Source: Alloyangia mangrovi (GTDB lineage: Bacteria; Pseudomonadota; Alphaproteobacteria; Rhodobacterales; Rhodobacteraceae). Taken from it: 64,000 bases of DNA. Location of the stretch: contig NZ_NTHN02000022.1 of the NCBI RefSeq assembly GCF_002300555.2, forward strand, positions 17,081 through 81,080, given 5' to 3'. Positions 62,101 to 64,000 of this stretch are shown piece after piece. How positions within the stretch are numbered: position 1 is the stretch's first letter; every line of letters starts with the position of its first letter. The notes below the pieces were generated by a model that was not told the origin of the DNA, searched no databases, and saw only the letters and a list, made by a program, of their open reading frames with translations. A program made the translations under genes and the position numbers.

Positions 62101-62238
62101 GCGGTGCTTGGCGGGACGATCACCGGCACCGTGCTGGGCGTGCTCTTCGTGCCGCTGTTCTTCGTCGTGGTGATGAAGGTCTTCGGCCGCAAGAAAGAGC
62201 GTGAGCTGGCCGCCAAGCGGGCCGAGATGGCGGGCTGA
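59104..62238 (+). CDS. RND multidrug efflux permease (AcrB/HAE1 family)
   Basis: 1044 residues, the normal length, 12 helices and two large periplasmic loops. Start [42 protein letters not shown] is the HAE1 N-terminus. The proton relay Asp pair lies in TM4, [23 protein letters not shown] (~402-424), and the matching Lys in TM10, [19 protein letters not shown]. Motif A-like and duplicated second half are present. A proton-driven tripartite exporter with the adaptor 22 nt upstream; broad hydrophobic drugs are usual, but the real substrate is unknown. Confidence 0.96.
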   Translation: [1044 protein letters not shown]

Positions 62239-62261
62239 TCGCCAGAGCGAGCTGAAACCAG

Positions 62262-62289
62262 AGAGCGGGCCTTAGGGTCCGCTCTTTTT
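62262..62289 (+). terminator. Rho-independent terminator of the RND operon
   Basis: AGAGCGGGCC (62262-62271), TTAG loop, GGTCCGCTCT (62276-62285; one G-T pair), then TTTTG. A strong stem and U-tract 24 nt after the permease stop. Confidence 0.85.
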
Positions 62290-62411
62290 GTTCCGGCGGC
62301 TATGAGCAGCGCCAGATTTGCGCGGCGGAGCGGTCAGTTTCTCCATTCCCCGCTTTACCTTGCGGCGCGGCGCCGCGAAGCTCGGCCCGAGCCAATCCGG
62401 AGCCCGACGCC

Positions 62412-63380
62412 ATGACCCATCACCACCTCGCCGCCACCCCGCAGACCGTCCATTGGGGCCGCTTCTGGTCGGAGCTGCCGCCGGTGATGACCGTCGCTCC
62501 CGGCGACCGGGTGACCATCCAGACCTTCTCGGGCCGCGAGGAGCTGTTGCCTGCCGAGGGTTCGGGGATGACCGTCGCGCCCGAACTGCGCGAGATTCTT
62601 GCGGCGGGCCTACCGCGCGTTGCCCACCTGCTGACCGGGCCGGTGGCGATCGAGGGCGCGATGCCCGGCGACGTGCTGAAGGTCGAGATCGAGCGCGTGG
62701 AGCTGGGCGCCGATTGGGGCTTCAACCTCGTGCGCCCGGCCTCGGGCACGCTGCCCGGGGAGTTTCCCGTCTCGCAGTCCGCCGTCTCGCTCATCCCCAT
62801 AGACCGCGAGGCAAAGACCTGCCGGCTGCCCTGGGGGGCCACCCTGCCGCTCGCGCCCTTCTTCGGCGTCATGGGCGTGGCCCCGGCGCCCGAGTGGGGA
62901 GAGATCACCTCGATCCAGCCCCGCCAGCACGGCGGCAACATGGACCTCAAGCTGCTCACCGAGGGCGCGACGCTCTACCTGCCGGTGCAGACCGAGGGGG
63001 CGCTCTTTTCCTGCGGCGACGGCCATGGTTGCCAGGGCGACGGCGAGGTCTGCATCACCGCGCTCGAGACCGCCCTCACCGGGACCTTCCGCTTCGACCT
63101 GCTGAAGGCCGGGGACACGGCCATCGACCATCCCCGCGCCGAGACCAAGGACGAGCTCATCTCGATGGGCTTCCATGCCAGCCTCGACACCGCGCTGCAG
63201 ATCGCCCTGCGCCAGATGATCGCGATGATCCGCGAGCGGGTCGGGATCACCGAGACCGAGGCCTACCAGCTCTGCTCTCTGGCGGCGGATTTCGCCGTCA
63301 CACAGTCGGTGAACCAGGAGAAGGGCGTGCACGGGCGGCTGCGCAAGTCGATCCTCGAGACCGGCCGCGCCGGGGGCTGA
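62412..63380 (+). CDS. Acetamidase/formamidase family protein
   Basis: 322 residues of the FmdA/AmdA family, which hydrolyse short amides to acid and ammonia. Landmarks: APGDRVTIQTFSGRE, LTGPVAIEGAMPGDVLKVEIERVELGADWGFN, FFGVMGVAP, RQHGGNMDLKLLTEGATLYLPVQTEGALFSCGDGHGCQGDGEVCITALE (the family's conserved core with metal ligands) and VNQEKGVHGRL at the end. No signal peptide. ATG at 62412; upstream sequence lacks a strong ribosome site. Convergent with the DSD1-like gene. Confidence 0.92.
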   Translation: MTHHHLAATPQTVHWGRFWSELPPVMTVAPGDRVTIQTFSGREELLPAEGSGMTVAPELREILAAGLPRVAHLLTGPVAIEGAMPGDVLKVEIERVELGADWGFNLVRPASGTLPGEFPVSQSAVSLIPIDREAKTCRLPWGATLPLAPFFGVMGVAPAPEWGEITSIQPRQHGGNMDLKLLTEGATLYLPVQTEGALFSCGDGHGCQGDGEVCITALETALTGTFRFDLLKAGDTAIDHPRAETKDELISMGFHASLDTALQIALRQMIAMIRERVGITETEAYQLCSLAADFAVTQSVNQEKGVHGRLRKSILETGRAGG

Positions 63381-63423
63381 GCCGGGTCCGGGGCAGGGGC
63401 ACCGCCCCGGGCACGGCGGGCCC

Positions 63424-64000
63424 TCACCAGCCGCCGAAGCGGGGCCAGACCTGCAGCGGGCCGGGTTCGGCGGGCAGCAGGTGATAGCGGTCGTGCTGGG
63501 CGGCGGTGGCGCAGGCGTGGTTGGGCAGGATGCGCAGCCGCGTGCCGAGCGGCAGCTCGGGCAGGCTGGCGGCGCTGCCCGGGCGCAGCGACACGATGCC
63601 GTGCTCCTGGTTGGCGGCGGTGACGATGAGATCGGGGATCACCCGGCCCGCCTCGTCACAGACCAGCCCGTAGCCCTGGTCCACCGCCTGCGCCGCGGTG
63701 CCGCGGTCGCGCGACAGCGCCATCCAGCCGGCGTCGACCATCACCCAGCCCTTGGCCTCCTGATGGCCGATCACCGTGGTCAGCACGCTGAGCGCGATGT
63801 CGTCCACCGTGCAGACGTCGATCCCGGCCATCACCAGGTCGAAGAACATGTAGACCCCGGCGCGCAGCTCGGTGACCCCCGAGAGATCGCGGGCGGCATG
63901 GGCGGTGGGGGTCGACCCGACGCTGACCACCGGGCAGGGCAGCCCGGCGCCGCGCAGCGCCTCGGCGCTGTCGCGCAGCCCGAAGGCGACCCCTTCGAGC
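63424..64000 (-). CDS. DSD1-family PLP-dependent enzyme (D-threonine aldolase/D-serine dehydratase-like), N-terminus beyond window
   Basis: The frame is open to the right edge, giving 191 visible C-terminal residues. Segments PCPVVSVGSTPTAHAARDLSGVTELRAGVYMFFDLVMAGIDVC and VMVDAGWMALSRDRG match the fold III (alanine-racemase-like) barrel end and the beta domain. The metal site of DSD1 proteins is in LRILPNHACATAAQHDRYHLL (His and Cys). The PLP Lys would be in the missing N-terminal part. Substrate may be D-threonine, D-serine or 3-hydroxyaspartate-like amino acids. Confidence 0.88.
   Translation of the reverse strand, partial: LEGVAFGLRDSAEALRGAGLPCPVVSVGSTPTAHAARDLSGVTELRAGVYMFFDLVMAGIDVCTVDDIALSVLTTVIGHQEAKGWVMVDAGWMALSRDRGTAAQAVDQGYGLVCDEAGRVIPDLIVTAANQEHGIVSLRPGSAASLPELPLGTRLRILPNHACATAAQHDRYHLLPAEPGPLQVWPRFGGW

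Overview
The window is about 64 kb of GC-rich chromosomal DNA (roughly two thirds G+C by eye) with densely packed genes. It looks like a marine alphaproteobacterium of the Rhodobacterales (Roseobacter/Salipiger-like). The evidence is the content and order of conserved blocks: a lone ctaD, gatCA, the pccR/pccB/pccA/mcm propionyl-CoA block, the perM-hdaA-ppk-ppx block, a short alphaproteobacterial-type prolyl-tRNA synthetase, a hut operon with a HutC-linked amino-acid ABC transporter, and GTTC-N7-GTTC LexA-type boxes. I see no phage, insertion sequence, CRISPR array, tRNA or rRNA; this is ordinary core and near-core chromosome.

Layout. 1-5.7 kb: a membrane glycosyltransferase cut by the left edge, carA, a YqeY-like protein, a second glycosyltransferase-like protein, a DUF2244 protein and a metallophosphoesterase. 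5.8-11.7 kb: ctaD behind a perfect FnrL-type box, an amidase, two lipoproteins and gatCA. 11.7-23.4 kb: the propionyl-CoA to succinyl-CoA block, with the regulator gene pccR, a Bcr/CflA exporter, pccB, five small genes that mostly encode exported or lipoproteins, pccA, a DUF4174 protein and methylmalonyl-CoA mutase. PccR-type TTTGCAAA boxes precede both pccR and pccB. 23.5-27.1 kb: VOC, GNAT, TerB/DnaJ, endonuclease/phosphatase-fold and exported proteins. 27.1-33 kb: polyphosphate genes ppx and ppk, hdaA and an AI-2E permease, all on the minus strand. 33-38.8 kb: proS, queG, an exported protein, msrB-msrA, and an ExoD-like gene behind two tandem LexA-type boxes. 38.8-46.3 kb: a metallophosphoesterase/diacylglycerol-kinase pair, YihY, a cupin, a bestrophin-like protein, a second AI-2E permease and an LLM flavin monooxygenase. 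46.5-57.1 kb: histidine catabolism (hutI-H-G-U plus an FAD-linked oxidase), then a polar amino-acid ABC transporter ending in hutC. A shared TTGTATAG(A/T)CA motif lies upstream of both units. 57.1-62.2 kb: a TetR regulator divergent from an RND efflux pump (adaptor plus permease). 62.4-64 kb: an acetamidase/formamidase and the C-terminal part of a DSD1-family PLP enzyme cut by the right edge.

Two themes deserve attention. First, five genes (carA, a metallophosphoesterase, an amidase, a cupin and an FAD oxidase) are broken by small frameshifts. Four are single-base gains in homopolymers (three G/C runs read as 7, one A run read as 8). This points to assembly error or slippage rather than true decay, above all for carA. 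Second, several regulatory or repeat elements are visible: tandem LexA boxes, HutC and PccR sites, an FnrL box, a three-copy intergenic repeat built on CCCGGGATATTT...CTAGAAGAAAG, and a candidate small RNA after queG. I did not find a clearly new multi-gene system.
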